Below, piece by piece: positions 52,817-62,006 of a stretch of DNA of 64,000 bases (positions are counted from its first letter, which is position 1; each line of letters begins with the position of its first letter). Location of the stretch: assembly GCA_046598525.1 (NCBI GenBank), contig JBKJIJ010000015.1, forward strand, positions 1 through 64,000. The letters run 5' to 3'. Origin of the DNA: Methylotenera_A sp046598525. GTDB lineage: Bacteria > Pseudomonadota > Gammaproteobacteria > Burkholderiales > Methylophilaceae. The translations under genes were made by a program, and so were the position numbers. Below the pieces are notes generated by a model. That model saw nothing but the letters and a program-made list of their open reading frames with translations, ran no database searches and had not been told where the DNA came from.

Positions 52817-53026
52817 CATCAACCTTCATGCAATACAATTCCAACTTAAGCATGAAATTGATTATTGTAAATATGCCGCAAATCAAATTAAGTTGTCATC
52901 ATTATGCAATCCCCTTTATCATTGAAAATTACGCCATAGCTGTGTTTTCGGTCCTTGTTCAAGCATTTAATGACAAGTTCTGCGCGAAAATAAATGGCAT
53001 TTTCAATCTATGAAACTTAAAATTTT

Positions 53027-53977
53027 ATGGCTCAAATAAACGTAGCCGAATTATTCAAAGAAACCAGACTTAAATTAAAGCTCAAGTGGGTAGCTGGCTT
53101 TGATGGCGGCGATAATCAGCTGAATTCTGAAAAAGTGACCAAGCCTTCGCTGGCATTAATTGGCCATTTAAATTTTGTGCACCCTAATCGCGTGCAAGTG
53201 TTGGGCTGTGCTGAGATGGATTATTTAAATTCACTTAGCATTATTGCCATGCAACAAGCCATTGCCAATTTATACGCCACCGATTTAGCCGCTGTGGTGG
53301 TTGCAAACGGTGAAAAGCCGCCAAAAGAGCTGATGGCAGCCGCCGATAATCACCGAATTCCTTTGTTTACATCGCCCATGCAAAGCCCGCAATTAATGGA
53401 TTTGCTCAGCCATTATTTAAAACAAACCATGGCCGAAACCACCAGTTTGCATGGTGTGTTTATGGAAGTGCAAGGCTTTGGCGTTTTAATTAAAGGTAAC
53501 GCGGCTATTGGTAAAAGTGAATTAGCATTAGAGTTGATTACGCGCGGCCATCGTTTAGTGGCGGACGATATTAGCGATTTTTTTAAAATATCGCCCGAAC
53601 GCATTGAAGGCCGCTGCCCAGAACTATTGCAAGATTTTTTAGAAGTGCGCGGCTTGGGCATTTTAAATATTCGCGCTTTGTTTGGCGATAACTCGGTTAA
53701 GCCAACCAAACCGCTGGATTTGATTATTCAGCTAGAGCTTGCTGACACGCAAAAGCCGCAAGATTTAGACCGATTAAGCGCCAAAATTAAGCACGAAATT
53801 GTGCTGGATGTGAATATTCCCAAAGTGATTATTCCGATTGCCGCTGGCCGCAATATTGCGGTATTGGTTGAAGTGGCGGTGCGTAACCATATATTATTAC
53901 TGCGCGGCATTAACGCCACGCAACAATTTACCAAACGGCAAAAACAAATCATGTTAAAAGAAACTAAAAAGCATTAA
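53027..53977 (+). CDS. hprK: HPr kinase/phosphorylase
   Basis: A 316-residue bifunctional enzyme acting on Ser46 of HPr. The C-terminal domain has the P-loop GNAAIGKSE (about 162-170), followed by LVADD, and the family signature EVRGLGILNIRALFG (about 205-219). The N-terminal half is the usual DRTGG-like domain. In proteobacteria it serves a regulatory PTS. It is followed by rapZ after 2 nt. Confidence 0.94.
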   Translation: MAQINVAELFKETRLKLKLKWVAGFDGGDNQLNSEKVTKPSLALIGHLNFVHPNRVQVLGCAEMDYLNSLSIIAMQQAIANLYATDLAAVVVANGEKPPKELMAAADNHRIPLFTSPMQSPQLMDLLSHYLKQTMAETTSLHGVFMEVQGFGVLIKGNAAIGKSELALELITRGHRLVADDISDFFKISPERIEGRCPELLQDFLEVRGLGILNIRALFGDNSVKPTKPLDLIIQLELADTQKPQDLDRLSAKIKHEIVLDVNIPKVIIPIAAGRNIAVLVEVAVRNHILLLRGINATQQFTKRQKQIMLKETKKH

Positions 53978-53979
53978 TT

Positions 53980-54858
53980 ATGCAAATTATCATCGTCACA
54001 GGCCTTTCTGGTTCGGGTAAAAGTATTGTGCTGCGCGCTTTAGAGGACAATAATTTTTATTGCATTGATAACCTGCCGGCTACTTTATTGCCGCAAATTA
54101 CCCAGCATTTAAATGCCACTAATCATGGCAAAATTGCTATTAGTATTGATAGCCGAAGCGCTGCGCTAGAAGCGTTGCCGCAAGCGATTGAATCGCTAAA
54201 AGCCGATGGTAACCAAGTGCAAGTGCTGTTTTTAGAGTCTGCCGTAGAAACCTTAGTAAAACGCTTTTCAGAAACGCGGCGCAAGCACCCATTAAGTAAT
54301 GAAAACACCACCTTGGCCGAAAGCATTGCCAGAGAGCGCGATTTGCTAGCTGGTGTGGCAGCACTTGGTAACCATGTTGATACCAGCAATTTAAGCGCAA
54401 ACGCATTGCGCAACCATGTGCGAGAGCTGATTTCGGCGTTGCAATTAACCTCCGAAACAGCGCATCCCAGTAAAGGCTTGGTTTTATTGTTTACCTCGTT
54501 TGGCTTTAAAAACGGCATTCCGTTAGATGCGGATTTTGTATTTGATGTGCGCAGCTTGCCTAACCCGCATTACGACCCCATTTTAAAACCATTAACGGGT
54601 AAAGATGCGGCGGTGCAGACGTTTTTGGCCAATCAACCCGCCGCCATTGAAATGCTGGCCGATATTAAGCATTATGTACAAAAATGGCTGCCCAGTTTTA
54701 ATGCGGATAACCGCAGTTATTTAACAGTATCAATAGGTTGCACGGGCGGTCAGCACCGCTCTGTGTATTTTGTAGAACAATTGAGTGCGTATTTTAAACA
54801 ACACTTTACTAACAACAATAAGCAACAAGTGATAATTCGACACCGTGAGTTAGACTAG
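53980..54858 (+). CDS. rapZ: RNase adapter / nucleotide-binding protein RapZ
   Basis: A 292-residue protein with P-loop GLSGSGKS (residues 7-14), the FYCIDNLP motif and the C-terminal GCTGGQHRSVYFVEQL motif, all standard for RapZ/YvcJ. In E. coli RapZ guides RNase E to the small RNA GlmZ; whether a GlmZ-like RNA exists here is unknown. Confidence 0.95.
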   Translation: MQIIIVTGLSGSGKSIVLRALEDNNFYCIDNLPATLLPQITQHLNATNHGKIAISIDSRSAALEALPQAIESLKADGNQVQVLFLESAVETLVKRFSETRRKHPLSNENTTLAESIARERDLLAGVAALGNHVDTSNLSANALRNHVRELISALQLTSETAHPSKGLVLLFTSFGFKNGIPLDADFVFDVRSLPNPHYDPILKPLTGKDAAVQTFLANQPAAIEMLADIKHYVQKWLPSFNADNRSYLTVSIGCTGGQHRSVYFVEQLSAYFKQHFTNNNKQQVIIRHRELD

Positions 54859-54912
54859 ATATATAAAGATTAAGCCTCTAAATATATCGTTTTTAAAAGG
54901 TAAAACAACAAA

Positions 54913-55326
54913 ATGATTGGCATTTTGATTATCGCGCATGGCCAGTTAGGCGAAAGCTTAATTGAGTGCGCAAAACATGTGATGAATAAGCTGCCGCCGC
55001 AGTTGGCATCTATAGCGGTAAACACCAATGATGACCCAGCCGATGTGTTGCCGCAGGCGCAGGCCTTGGTTGAGCAATTGAATACGGGTGATGGCGTATT
55101 GGTGTTATCGGACATGTATGGCGCCACCCCTTGTAATGTGGTGATTAAATTATTATCGGGCAATAATGTAGAAGGCGTAGCGGGATTAAACCTGCCTATG
55201 CTAGTGCGCGTGTTAACCTATCGCAATGAACCCATTAAAAAAATTGTGGAAAAAGCCGTTAGCGGCGGACGCGATGGTGTGGTGCATTTTACAAAATCTG
55301 GCTGCGATCACCACAAGCAAACTTAA
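54913..55326 (+). CDS. PTS EIIA of the mannose family (ManX-like)
   Basis: A 137-residue EIIA-Man domain protein: GILIIAHGQLGESLIECAKH with phospho-site His9, and VLVLSDMYGATPCNVVIKLL. No EIIB, EIIC or EIID permease gene follows, so it should act in regulation rather than sugar uptake. It lies between rapZ and ptsH as in many betaproteobacteria. Confidence 0.9.
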   Translation: MIGILIIAHGQLGESLIECAKHVMNKLPPQLASIAVNTNDDPADVLPQAQALVEQLNTGDGVLVLSDMYGATPCNVVIKLLSGNNVEGVAGLNLPMLVRVLTYRNEPIKKIVEKAVSGGRDGVVHFTKSGCDHHKQT

Positions 55327-55376
55327 TACGCAAATTTGAAAAAAACTTGAAAACAAACTAACAAGAATAGATAAAA

Positions 55377-55646
55377 ATGATTAAACAAGACATTATCATC
55401 ATTAACAAATTGGGCCTGCATGCCCGTGCCAGCACCAAATTAACGCAAACCGCCAGCCAATTTGCCGCCGAAATTTGGATAGAGCGCAACGGCCGCAAAG
55501 TAAACGCCAAAAGCATAATGGGTGTGATGATGTTGGCAGCCGCAAAAGGCTCAACCGTGACTATTGAAGCAAATGGTGAAGATGAAATGGCCGCGATGGC
55601 GGCATTAGAAGCCTTAATCAACAATTATTTTGGCGAGGGTGAATAA
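55377..55646 (+). CDS. ptsH: Phosphocarrier protein HPr
   Basis: An 89-residue HPr with the EI phosphorylation site His15 (LGLHARAST) and the HprK site Ser46 (AKSIMGVMML). Both sites are intact, so it can take part in both phosphotransfer from EI and regulation by HprK. The ptsI start follows after 2 nt. Confidence 0.96.
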   Translation: MIKQDIIIINKLGLHARASTKLTQTASQFAAEIWIERNGRKVNAKSIMGVMMLAAAKGSTVTIEANGEDEMAAMAALEALINNYFGEGE

Positions 55647-55648
55647 GC

Positions 55649-57457
55649 TTGGCTAATTCGCAGTCAGCAAACCAACCATCTGTGGCGGCTTCTAGCTTTA
55701 GCATCCACGGCATTGGCGTATCTAGCGGTATAGCCATTGGGCGCGCACATTTGGTTTCAAATGCATTGCTAGAGGTTGTGCATTATGTGTTGCCTGCGCA
55801 TTTGGTGGATGACGAAATTACGCGCTTTGCGGCAGCAATTGTTACCGTTAAAAAAGAATTAGAAACCATTCAAAGCCAGCTGTCTAAAAATGCGCCGGCT
55901 GAAATCAGCGCTTTTATCAATACGCATTTGATGATGCTGGCCGATAAATCGCTATCCGAAATCCCCAAAGAGATTATCCGTAGAGAGCAATGCAACGCCG
56001 AATGGGCGATTAAGCAGCAAATGGATGATATTGTTGAGCAATTTGACGCGATTGAAGATGAGTACCTGCGTGAGCGCAAGCAAGACGTAGTGCAAGTGGT
56101 AGAGCGGGTAATTAAAGTGCTATTGGGTCATCCTAATCAGGCGCCAAATCAAGCTTCTAATCAACAATCAACAAAACAGCAATCAGTAAAACAGCAAGAA
56201 AACGCCACTATTTTGGTGGCGCACGATATTTCGCCAGCCGATGCGATTCAATTTAAGCAGCACCATTTTGCCGCGTTTATCACCGATGTAGGCGGCGTGA
56301 CATCGCATACCGCTATTTTGGCACGCAGCTTAAATATTCCGTCTATTGTGGCGTTGCAGCGCGCACGCGATTTAATTGATGATAATGAGCTGATTATTGT
56401 AGACGGCAGCTTGGGTGTGGTGATTGTTAACCCAAGCAAAGAAATTTTGGCTGAATACAAACTGCGCCAAGAACAATGGGAGCTGGAACAGCAAAAATTA
56501 CAACGCATTAAATCCACCAAAGCAGTCACCATGTGCGGCACCGCGATTGAGCTGCAAGCCAATATTGAGGTGCCCGAAGATGTGATTGCGGCAAAAGCAG
56601 CCGGCGCGACTGGTATTGGTTTGTACCGTACCGAATTTTTGTTTATGAACAAGCGCGAAATGCCAGATGAAGAAGAGCAATTTTTAGCGTATAAGCAAGT
56701 GGCTGAGGCCATGAAAGGCATGCCAGTCACTATTCGCACGCTGGATTTAGGTGCTGATAAGCAAATGAACCCAGACACTATTAGCAATTGCGCCAACCCC
56801 GCATTGGGCCTGCGCGCCGTGCGCCTATGTTTGAGCGAGCCGCAAATTTTTCTAACGCAATTACGTGCGCTTCTACGTGCTTCCAATTATGGGCATATCA
56901 AGATTTTAATCCCCATGTTGTCGACATTATCCGAGTTACGCCAAACCAAAATTTTGCTAGAGCGCGCAAAAGTCAGCTTGCGTAAACAGAATATTCCGTT
57001 TGATGAAAATATAGCGCTAGGCGGCATGATTGAAGTGCCAGCGGCGGCCATCAATGCCGAAGCGTTTGCCAAAGAGCTGGATTTTATGTCGATTGGCACC
57101 AACGATTTGATTCAATACACCTTGGCGATTGACCGCACTGATGACGCCGTTGCGCATCTTTATAACGCCTTGCATCCATCGGTTTTAAAGTTGATTTCGA
57201 TGACCATTAAAGCGGGTGCCAAGCTGGGTAAATCGGTGGCGGTATGCGGCGAAATGGCGGGTGATGCCAAGCTGACCAAGTTGTTAATTGGTATGGGATT
57301 GCGCCAAATGTCGATGCATCCTAGCAATATTTTAAGTGTAAAACAGCAAGTTTTGCATAGCCAAATTACCCAGCTAAATGCCAATGCAAACAAAGTGTTA
57401 AGCAACACGGATCTGGAAAAAATTGAACTATTGGTTGCCAAATTTAATCTTCAATAA
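55649..57457 (+). CDS. ptsI: PTS enzyme I
   Basis: A 602-residue enzyme I starting with TTG. It phosphorylates HPr from phosphoenolpyruvate. The phospho-His at about residue 220 lies in GGVTSHTAILARSLNIPS; PEP-binding motifs GIGLYRTEFLF and EVPAAAINAE are present, as is the C-terminal MSIGTNDLIQYTL. A Gln/Asn-rich insert of about 25 residues at about 163-188 (NQAPNQASNQQSTKQQ) lies between the HPr-binding helices and the His domain and is unusual. Confidence 0.95.
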   Translation: MANSQSANQPSVAASSFSIHGIGVSSGIAIGRAHLVSNALLEVVHYVLPAHLVDDEITRFAAAIVTVKKELETIQSQLSKNAPAEISAFINTHLMMLADKSLSEIPKEIIRREQCNAEWAIKQQMDDIVEQFDAIEDEYLRERKQDVVQVVERVIKVLLGHPNQAPNQASNQQSTKQQSVKQQENATILVAHDISPADAIQFKQHHFAAFITDVGGVTSHTAILARSLNIPSIVALQRARDLIDDNELIIVDGSLGVVIVNPSKEILAEYKLRQEQWELEQQKLQRIKSTKAVTMCGTAIELQANIEVPEDVIAAKAAGATGIGLYRTEFLFMNKREMPDEEEQFLAYKQVAEAMKGMPVTIRTLDLGADKQMNPDTISNCANPALGLRAVRLCLSEPQIFLTQLRALLRASNYGHIKILIPMLSTLSELRQTKILLERAKVSLRKQNIPFDENIALGGMIEVPAAAINAEAFAKELDFMSIGTNDLIQYTLAIDRTDDAVAHLYNALHPSVLKLISMTIKAGAKLGKSVAVCGEMAGDAKLTKLLIGMGLRQMSMHPSNILSVKQQVLHSQITQLNANANKVLSNTDLEKIELLVAKFNLQ

Positions 57458-57470
57458 ACAAAGTGCACAT

Positions 57471-57633
57471 CTATAAACTCAACTTTGCGAGCATCCGCTT
57501 TGCGGATTGCCTGCTTAAACCATTACGTCGTCATACAGCGTTGCTCATAAAAAATAATTCCTTGCATATAAACATATGCGGCGTCATTATTTTTTAATCG
57601 CGCCTTGTCTGACTTAGAAATTTGAATTTATAG
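57471..57633. repeat. Imperfect palindromic element with 12-bp terminal inverted repeats
   Basis: CTATAAACTCAA (57471-57482) and TTGAATTTATAG (57622-57633) are inverted repeats with one mismatch, 163 bp end to end. Inside are a hairpin ATCCGC-TTT-GCGGAT (57494-57508) and a second nested palindrome centred on GCATATAAACATATGC with TAAAAAATAAT / ATTATTTTTTA arms. The arrangement looks like a miniature mobile element or a composite repeat. It fills the gap between ptsI and the next gene. Confidence 0.6.
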
Positions 57634-57656
57634 AAGCACCCTTAAAGGAAATAAAA

Positions 57657-57998
57657 ATGAGTACAGAAATAATTGTCCCAAACAACGACGATAAAAACAT
57701 TGCCACTGTTACGCATCTGGGCGGCACCGTTTTTTCGTTTATCCCCGCATTAATTGTGTGGATTCTTAAAAAGGACGATAGCGCGTACTTAGCCGACCAG
57801 TCTAAAGAGGCCTTGAATTTTCAAATTACAATGTTAATTGCGCAGTTTGTGGCGGGTATTTTGGTGTGGATTTTGATTGGTTTTGTGCTGATTCCGATTG
57901 TTTGGATTTTTAACGTTGTTTTTTGCATTATCGCCGCCATCTCAACTAGTAAGGGCGAAACGTATCGTTACCCGCTTTGCTTAAGATTGATTAATTAA
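57657..57998 (+). CDS. DUF4870 small membrane protein
   Basis: A 113-residue protein with three hydrophobic segments (about 21-37, 58-80 and 76-96). Motif AYLADQSKEALNFQIT matches the DUF4870 (Tic20-like) family. The role is unknown; it is an inner-membrane protein by prediction. It precedes prlC by 10 nt and is probably co-transcribed. Confidence 0.82.
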   Translation: MSTEIIVPNNDDKNIATVTHLGGTVFSFIPALIVWILKKDDSAYLADQSKEALNFQITMLIAQFVAGILVWILIGFVLIPIVWIFNVVFCIIAAISTSKGETYRYPLCLRLIN

Positions 57999-58008
57999 AG
58001 GATTTACC

Positions 58009-60039
58009 GTGTCACAAAACCCATTATTGTTTTTTTCTGGCTTGCCCAAATTTGATGAAGTGAAACCAGCCAATATTAGCCCTGCCGTTGATAGCCTGAT
58101 TGCAGAAGGCCGCGCCTTGGTTGAGCAACTTGCAACTAGTTCAGAAACGCCAACATGGGAAAATTTTGCACTTAAGCTAGAAGACCATAGTGAGAAATTG
58201 GCCCGTGCTTGGAGCCAAGTAGGGCACATGAATGCGGTAGTGAACAGCCCAGAATTGCGCGAAGCTTATAATGACAATTTGGCGAAGTTAACCGATTATG
58301 GCAGTGATATATCGCAAGATGAGCGTTTATACGAGAAATTCAAAGCAATTCAAGCCAGCAATAATTTTGCCCAATTAACGCCAACGCAACAAACCATTAT
58401 TAACCATGAAGTGCGCGATTTTAAATTGGGCGGTGCCGAATTACCTGCCGATCAAAAAGTACGCTTTAAAACGGTGAGCGAAGAGCTTTCAAAATTGGGT
58501 TCTAAGTTTGAAGAAAACATTATGGATAACACCAACGATTTTAAATATATCGTTGAAAATGTGGCTGATTTAGCTGGCTTGCCAGAAGATGCGATAGAAG
58601 CGGCGGCAGATGCAGCTAAGAAGGATGAAAAAGCTGGTTATCAATTCAGTTTGCACTTCCCCTCGTATATGCCTGTTTTGCAGTATGCAGATAACCGCGC
58701 ATTACGCGAAACGCTATATCGCGCCTACGCTACGCGCGCTTCAGAATTGAGTAAGCCTGAATGGGATAACACAGGTTTGATTAAAGATATTTTGAAACTC
58801 AAGCAGGAAGAAGCGCAAATGTTGGGCTTTAAAAACTTTGCTGAGTTGTCATTAGCCACCAAAATGGCCGATACGCCAAAACAAGTTACCGACTTTTTAG
58901 ATACGCTTGCCCAGCGCGCTAAACCTTATGCCGAAAAAGATATGCAAGAGCTTGTGGCCTATGCCGCAAAGTTAGGCATTAACGATATGCAAGCTTGGGA
59001 TGTAGCTTATGTGAGCGAAAAATTGCGTGAAGAAAAATATGCGTTTTCTGACCTTGAGGTAAAACAATACTTTCCTGAAAGCAAAGTGTTGGCTGGCTTA
59101 TTTAAAGTGGTTGAAACCATTTTTGGTGTGCAAGTACGCAAAGCGGAAGCACCGCTTTGGCATGCGGATGCGGCATTTTATGCCATCTCCGATAGTCAAA
59201 ATAATCCAATCTCCTATTTTTATTTAGATTTGTACGCCCGCAACAATAAACGCGGCGGCGCATGGATGGATGAATGCATTACGCGCCGCAAAACGGCAGC
59301 TGGTATTGAGTTGCCAGTGGCTTATTTAACCTGCAACTTCTCTGCGCCAGTCGGTGGTAAACCAGCCTTATTCACGCATGACGAAGTGATCACCATGTTC
59401 CACGAATTTGGCCACGGCTTGCACCATATGCTCACCCAAGTAGACGATTACAGCGTTTCTGGCATTAAAGGCGTGGAATGGGATGCGGTGGAATTACCCA
59501 GCCAGTTTATGGAAAATTTCTGCTGGGAATGGGAAGTGCTGCGCCACATGACTGCCCACGTAGAAACTGGCGCGCAATTGCCGCGTGAGTTATTCGATAA
59601 AATGGTGGCGGCTAAAAACTTTCAAGCGGGCATGCAAACCGTGCGCCAAATTGAGTTTTCATTATTCGATATGCGCTTGCATGGCGAATTTGACCCAAAT
59701 GGAAAGTTAACCGCGCTAGATTTAATCGAACAAGTGCGTGATGAAGTAGCCGTGGTAAGGCCACCAAAATGGAATCGTTTTCCTAATAGCTTTAGCCATA
59801 TTTTTGCAGGCGGCTACGCGGCGGGTTATTACAGCTACAAATGGGCAGAGGTTTTATCGGCCGATGCTTACAGCCTGTTTGAAGAAATGGGCACGCTATC
59901 TATTGAGGCAGGTAGCCGCTTTAAAAATGAGGTGCTGGCCAAAGGTGGTAGCCGCCCAGCCATGGAATCATTTGTGGCGTTTAGAGGTAGGGAGCCGAGT
60001 TTGGATGCGTTATTGCGTCACAACGGCATGAGTAATTAA
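58009..60039 (+). CDS. prlC: Oligopeptidase A (M3 metallopeptidase)
   Basis: A 676-residue cytoplasmic zinc peptidase starting with GTG (AAGGA 8 nt upstream). The M3 zinc site HEFGHGLHH lies near residues 465-473, with the third ligand Glu in the DAVELPSQFMENF region. Length (680 in E. coli) agrees. It degrades short peptides and signal-peptide fragments. Confidence 0.95.
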   Translation: MSQNPLLFFSGLPKFDEVKPANISPAVDSLIAEGRALVEQLATSSETPTWENFALKLEDHSEKLARAWSQVGHMNAVVNSPELREAYNDNLAKLTDYGSDISQDERLYEKFKAIQASNNFAQLTPTQQTIINHEVRDFKLGGAELPADQKVRFKTVSEELSKLGSKFEENIMDNTNDFKYIVENVADLAGLPEDAIEAAADAAKKDEKAGYQFSLHFPSYMPVLQYADNRALRETLYRAYATRASELSKPEWDNTGLIKDILKLKQEEAQMLGFKNFAELSLATKMADTPKQVTDFLDTLAQRAKPYAEKDMQELVAYAAKLGINDMQAWDVAYVSEKLREEKYAFSDLEVKQYFPESKVLAGLFKVVETIFGVQVRKAEAPLWHADAAFYAISDSQNNPISYFYLDLYARNNKRGGAWMDECITRRKTAAGIELPVAYLTCNFSAPVGGKPALFTHDEVITMFHEFGHGLHHMLTQVDDYSVSGIKGVEWDAVELPSQFMENFCWEWEVLRHMTAHVETGAQLPRELFDKMVAAKNFQAGMQTVRQIEFSLFDMRLHGEFDPNGKLTALDLIEQVRDEVAVVRPPKWNRFPNSFSHIFAGGYAAGYYSYKWAEVLSADAYSLFEEMGTLSIEAGSRFKNEVLAKGGSRPAMESFVAFRGREPSLDALLRHNGMSN

Positions 60040-60052
60040 TTAACTTAAAATG

Positions 60053-60088
60053 ATAGAAGGTTTGTTTTTTTTAAAACAAACCTTCTAT
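60053..60088. terminator. Bidirectional terminator between prlC and hmp
   Basis: A perfect 16-bp stem (60053-60068 with 60073-60088) and a TTTT loop lie between the convergent genes prlC and hmp. The stem contains A and T runs at the loop side, so the T-tract lies within the hairpin and both strands could terminate. Confidence 0.85.
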
Positions 60089-60103
60089 TGCAGCCAAATT
60101 TAA

Positions 60104-61330
60104 TTAAATTAAATGACTTAAGCTTTCCGGGCCAAACACTTCTCTGTGAATTTTGGCAGGATTAATGCCTAACTCCAAAAGCCCTTTCCACTGATCATCC
60201 ATAAAACCTTGCGGGCCGCAAATATAGTATTCGGCTTCACTGTTTTTATATTCAAATTCGTTATCTTTTGATTTGCTTGAAAACGTTTCGACCAAATTCA
60301 TTTTACCATTTGTTACGCCAGCCTCAATTTCACTTTTATCGTTTAAATACAGCGCGTTATGCAGATGCGGCATTGAAGCTTTGGCTAAGTCAACATCTTG
60401 CTGATGTGATAAATGCAGCCTAGAACGCGCAGCGTGCACAAACAACACAGGGCGATTTGGATTTTCTTGCGCAAGGCTATTCAGCATTGAAATCATTGGC
60501 GTAATGCCAACACCGGCTGAAATTAAACCGATAGGGTGATTGGCTGAAATATCCGGCGTAAAATTGCCATAAGGATGGCTAACATCTAACTTATCCCCAA
60601 CCTGCACATGTTCATGCAACCAATTTGAAAATTTGCCTTCTGGCTTAAGTTTGTCAGCTATTTCGCGCTTAACTGAAATGCGATAGCTATTTTTATTTGG
60701 CGCATCGGATAAGCTATATTGGCGCAATTGCCTAAGCAAAATATCATCAAAAAAGTTGGCAATGCTTATGTATTGACCTGGTTTAAAATTAGGTAGCGTT
60801 TGGTTTTCCGGCGCTTGCAAGGTAAACGAAACAATATCGGTGCCTTGTTGCTCTTTTTTTACCACCGTCAATTGCATCCAGCTATCGGCTTCAAAACCTG
60901 TGGCTTGATAAAGGCGCGCTTCGGCAGAAATTAATTCGCCTGCCAGCAACCAGTAAGCTTCATCCCAAGCGGCTATCAATTCAGGTGTGGCGGCATCGCC
61001 CAGCACCTGTTTAATGGCGCCAAGCAAGAAACGCCCAACAATTGGATAATGCGACGGTTTAATGCCAATCGAAACATGCTTATGCACAATGCGCTCAATT
61101 ACTGGCGTTAAGGCCGCCGCATTTTCAATATTAGCGGCGTAAGCAAACACGGCAGAAGCCAATGATTGTTGTTGTGAGCCGTTGGCTTGATTGCCTAAAT
61201 TAAACAGATTATTTAGCTCAGGATGCGCAGTAAGCATGTTTTTATAGAACGCCGTGGTAATGGCTAATCCATGCTCGCGCAACACAGGCACGCTGGCATC
61301 AATATAAGGTTTTGCTGTTGCTGATAACAT
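60104..61330 (-). CDS. hmp: Flavohemoglobin (nitric oxide dioxygenase)
   Basis: A 408-residue protein; the ATG at 61330 (MLSATAKPYID) is chosen because GGAG lies 6 nt upstream, and a longer start at 61360 would lie inside the NsrR operator. The globin domain covers residues 1-140, with the proximal His in IVHKHVSIGIKPSHY. FAD domain has RQYSLSDAP and an NAD domain has GVGITPMISML. It converts NO to nitrate. The nsrR gene lies just upstream. Confidence 0.95.
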   Translation of the reverse strand: MLSATAKPYIDASVPVLREHGLAITTAFYKNMLTAHPELNNLFNLGNQANGSQQQSLASAVFAYAANIENAAALTPVIERIVHKHVSIGIKPSHYPIVGRFLLGAIKQVLGDAATPELIAAWDEAYWLLAGELISAEARLYQATGFEADSWMQLTVVKKEQQGTDIVSFTLQAPENQTLPNFKPGQYISIANFFDDILLRQLRQYSLSDAPNKNSYRISVKREIADKLKPEGKFSNWLHEHVQVGDKLDVSHPYGNFTPDISANHPIGLISAGVGITPMISMLNSLAQENPNRPVLFVHAARSRLHLSHQQDVDLAKASMPHLHNALYLNDKSEIEAGVTNGKMNLVETFSSKSKDNEFEYKNSEAEYYICGPQGFMDDQWKGLLELGINPAKIHREVFGPESLSHLI

Positions 61331-61340
61331 TACTTCTCCA

Positions 61341-61363
61341 AAGTTGCAGTTAAAATACAACTT
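61341..61363 (-). promoter_or_regulatory. NsrR-type operator upstream of hmp
   Basis: The 23 bp consist of two 11-bp halves around one base: AAGTTGCAGTT, A, AAATACAACTT. The halves are close to the known NsrR consensus (AAGATGYATTT) and inverted to each other. Placement 11-33 nt upstream of the hmp start fits repression. Confidence 0.75.
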
Positions 61364-61430
61364 AAAATTTAAAAAAATACACTCGCCTGAGTGTAGTAAA
61401 AAATAAGCGTAGTTTAGTGATTAAATAAAC

Positions 61431-61892
61431 TCACGCAGCCCTGTCTTTTAATTGCGCCTGAAAACGCTGGTGCAGGTGAATCACGGCTGATTGCGTTTTT
61501 TGGTTGACCACATCTGCCAATGTAAATCGGTTCATATGCGCATAAAAAACCTTCAAACCCGTATCTAATACCTCTTTAAGATGGCATTGTCCTTTTAGGA
61601 CACAAGGCGGTTTGCTACAATCAACCAAGGAAGAAGTGTTTTCCAACTCCTGCAAAACATCCCCCAACTTTAACTGGTCAGATTGCACGCCAAGGCGCAA
61701 ACCGCCGTTTCTGCCGCGGGTAGCTAAAACCCAACCTAGCTTATTTAAGCGGGTAACCACTTTAATTAAATGATTACGCGGCACATTAAACTGATCGGCA
61801 ATTTCGTTGATTGTTACTGGGATTAAGCGATCATGCTGCGTCAGATACATCAGCACGCGAAAGCTTAAATCGGTAAATTTGGTTAATTGCAT
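61431..61892 (-). CDS. nsrR: Nitric-oxide-sensing repressor NsrR
   Basis: A 153-residue Rrf2-family regulator. The winged helix is at residues 1-65 (MQLTKFTDLSFRVLMYLTQH is the typical NsrR start), and the iron-sulfur ligands are the three cysteines in CSKPPCVLKGQC (about 92-103). It loses its cluster in the presence of NO and releases hmp. It is transcribed toward hmp with a 100-bp gap that holds the operator. Confidence 0.93.
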   Translation of the reverse strand: MQLTKFTDLSFRVLMYLTQHDRLIPVTINEIADQFNVPRNHLIKVVTRLNKLGWVLATRGRNGGLRLGVQSDQLKLGDVLQELENTSSLVDCSKPPCVLKGQCHLKEVLDTGLKVFYAHMNRFTLADVVNQKTQSAVIHLHQRFQAQLKDRAA

Positions 61893-61903
61893 TTGCTTAT
61901 ACT

Positions 61904-61934
61904 ATATATGTTACATATTACATGCAACATATAT
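61904..61934. promoter_or_regulatory. Palindrome upstream of nsrR, probable autoregulatory operator
   Basis: TATATGTTACAT (61905-61916) and ATGCAACATATA (61922-61933) are 12-bp inverted repeats with one mismatch and a 5-nt centre, extended by one more pair at both ends. It sits 12-42 nt upstream of the nsrR start. Its sequence differs from the site at hmp (TATGTTRCAT rather than AAGTTGYA), so another regulator is possible. Confidence 0.6.
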
Positions 61935-62006
61935 TTTTAATCATAGGCCAAGCCAGGTTCTAACGTGCACTTGCAATAAGGCAGCTTGAATAACAAGTTG
62001 CCCAGC

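Noticed and set aside
52807..53013. Open frame of 68 codons between hpf and hprK, considered as a remnant ptsN or a small gene
   Set aside because: No PtsN motifs, no good ribosome site, and overlap with the hairpin at 52779-52816; composition looks like non-coding AT-rich sequence.
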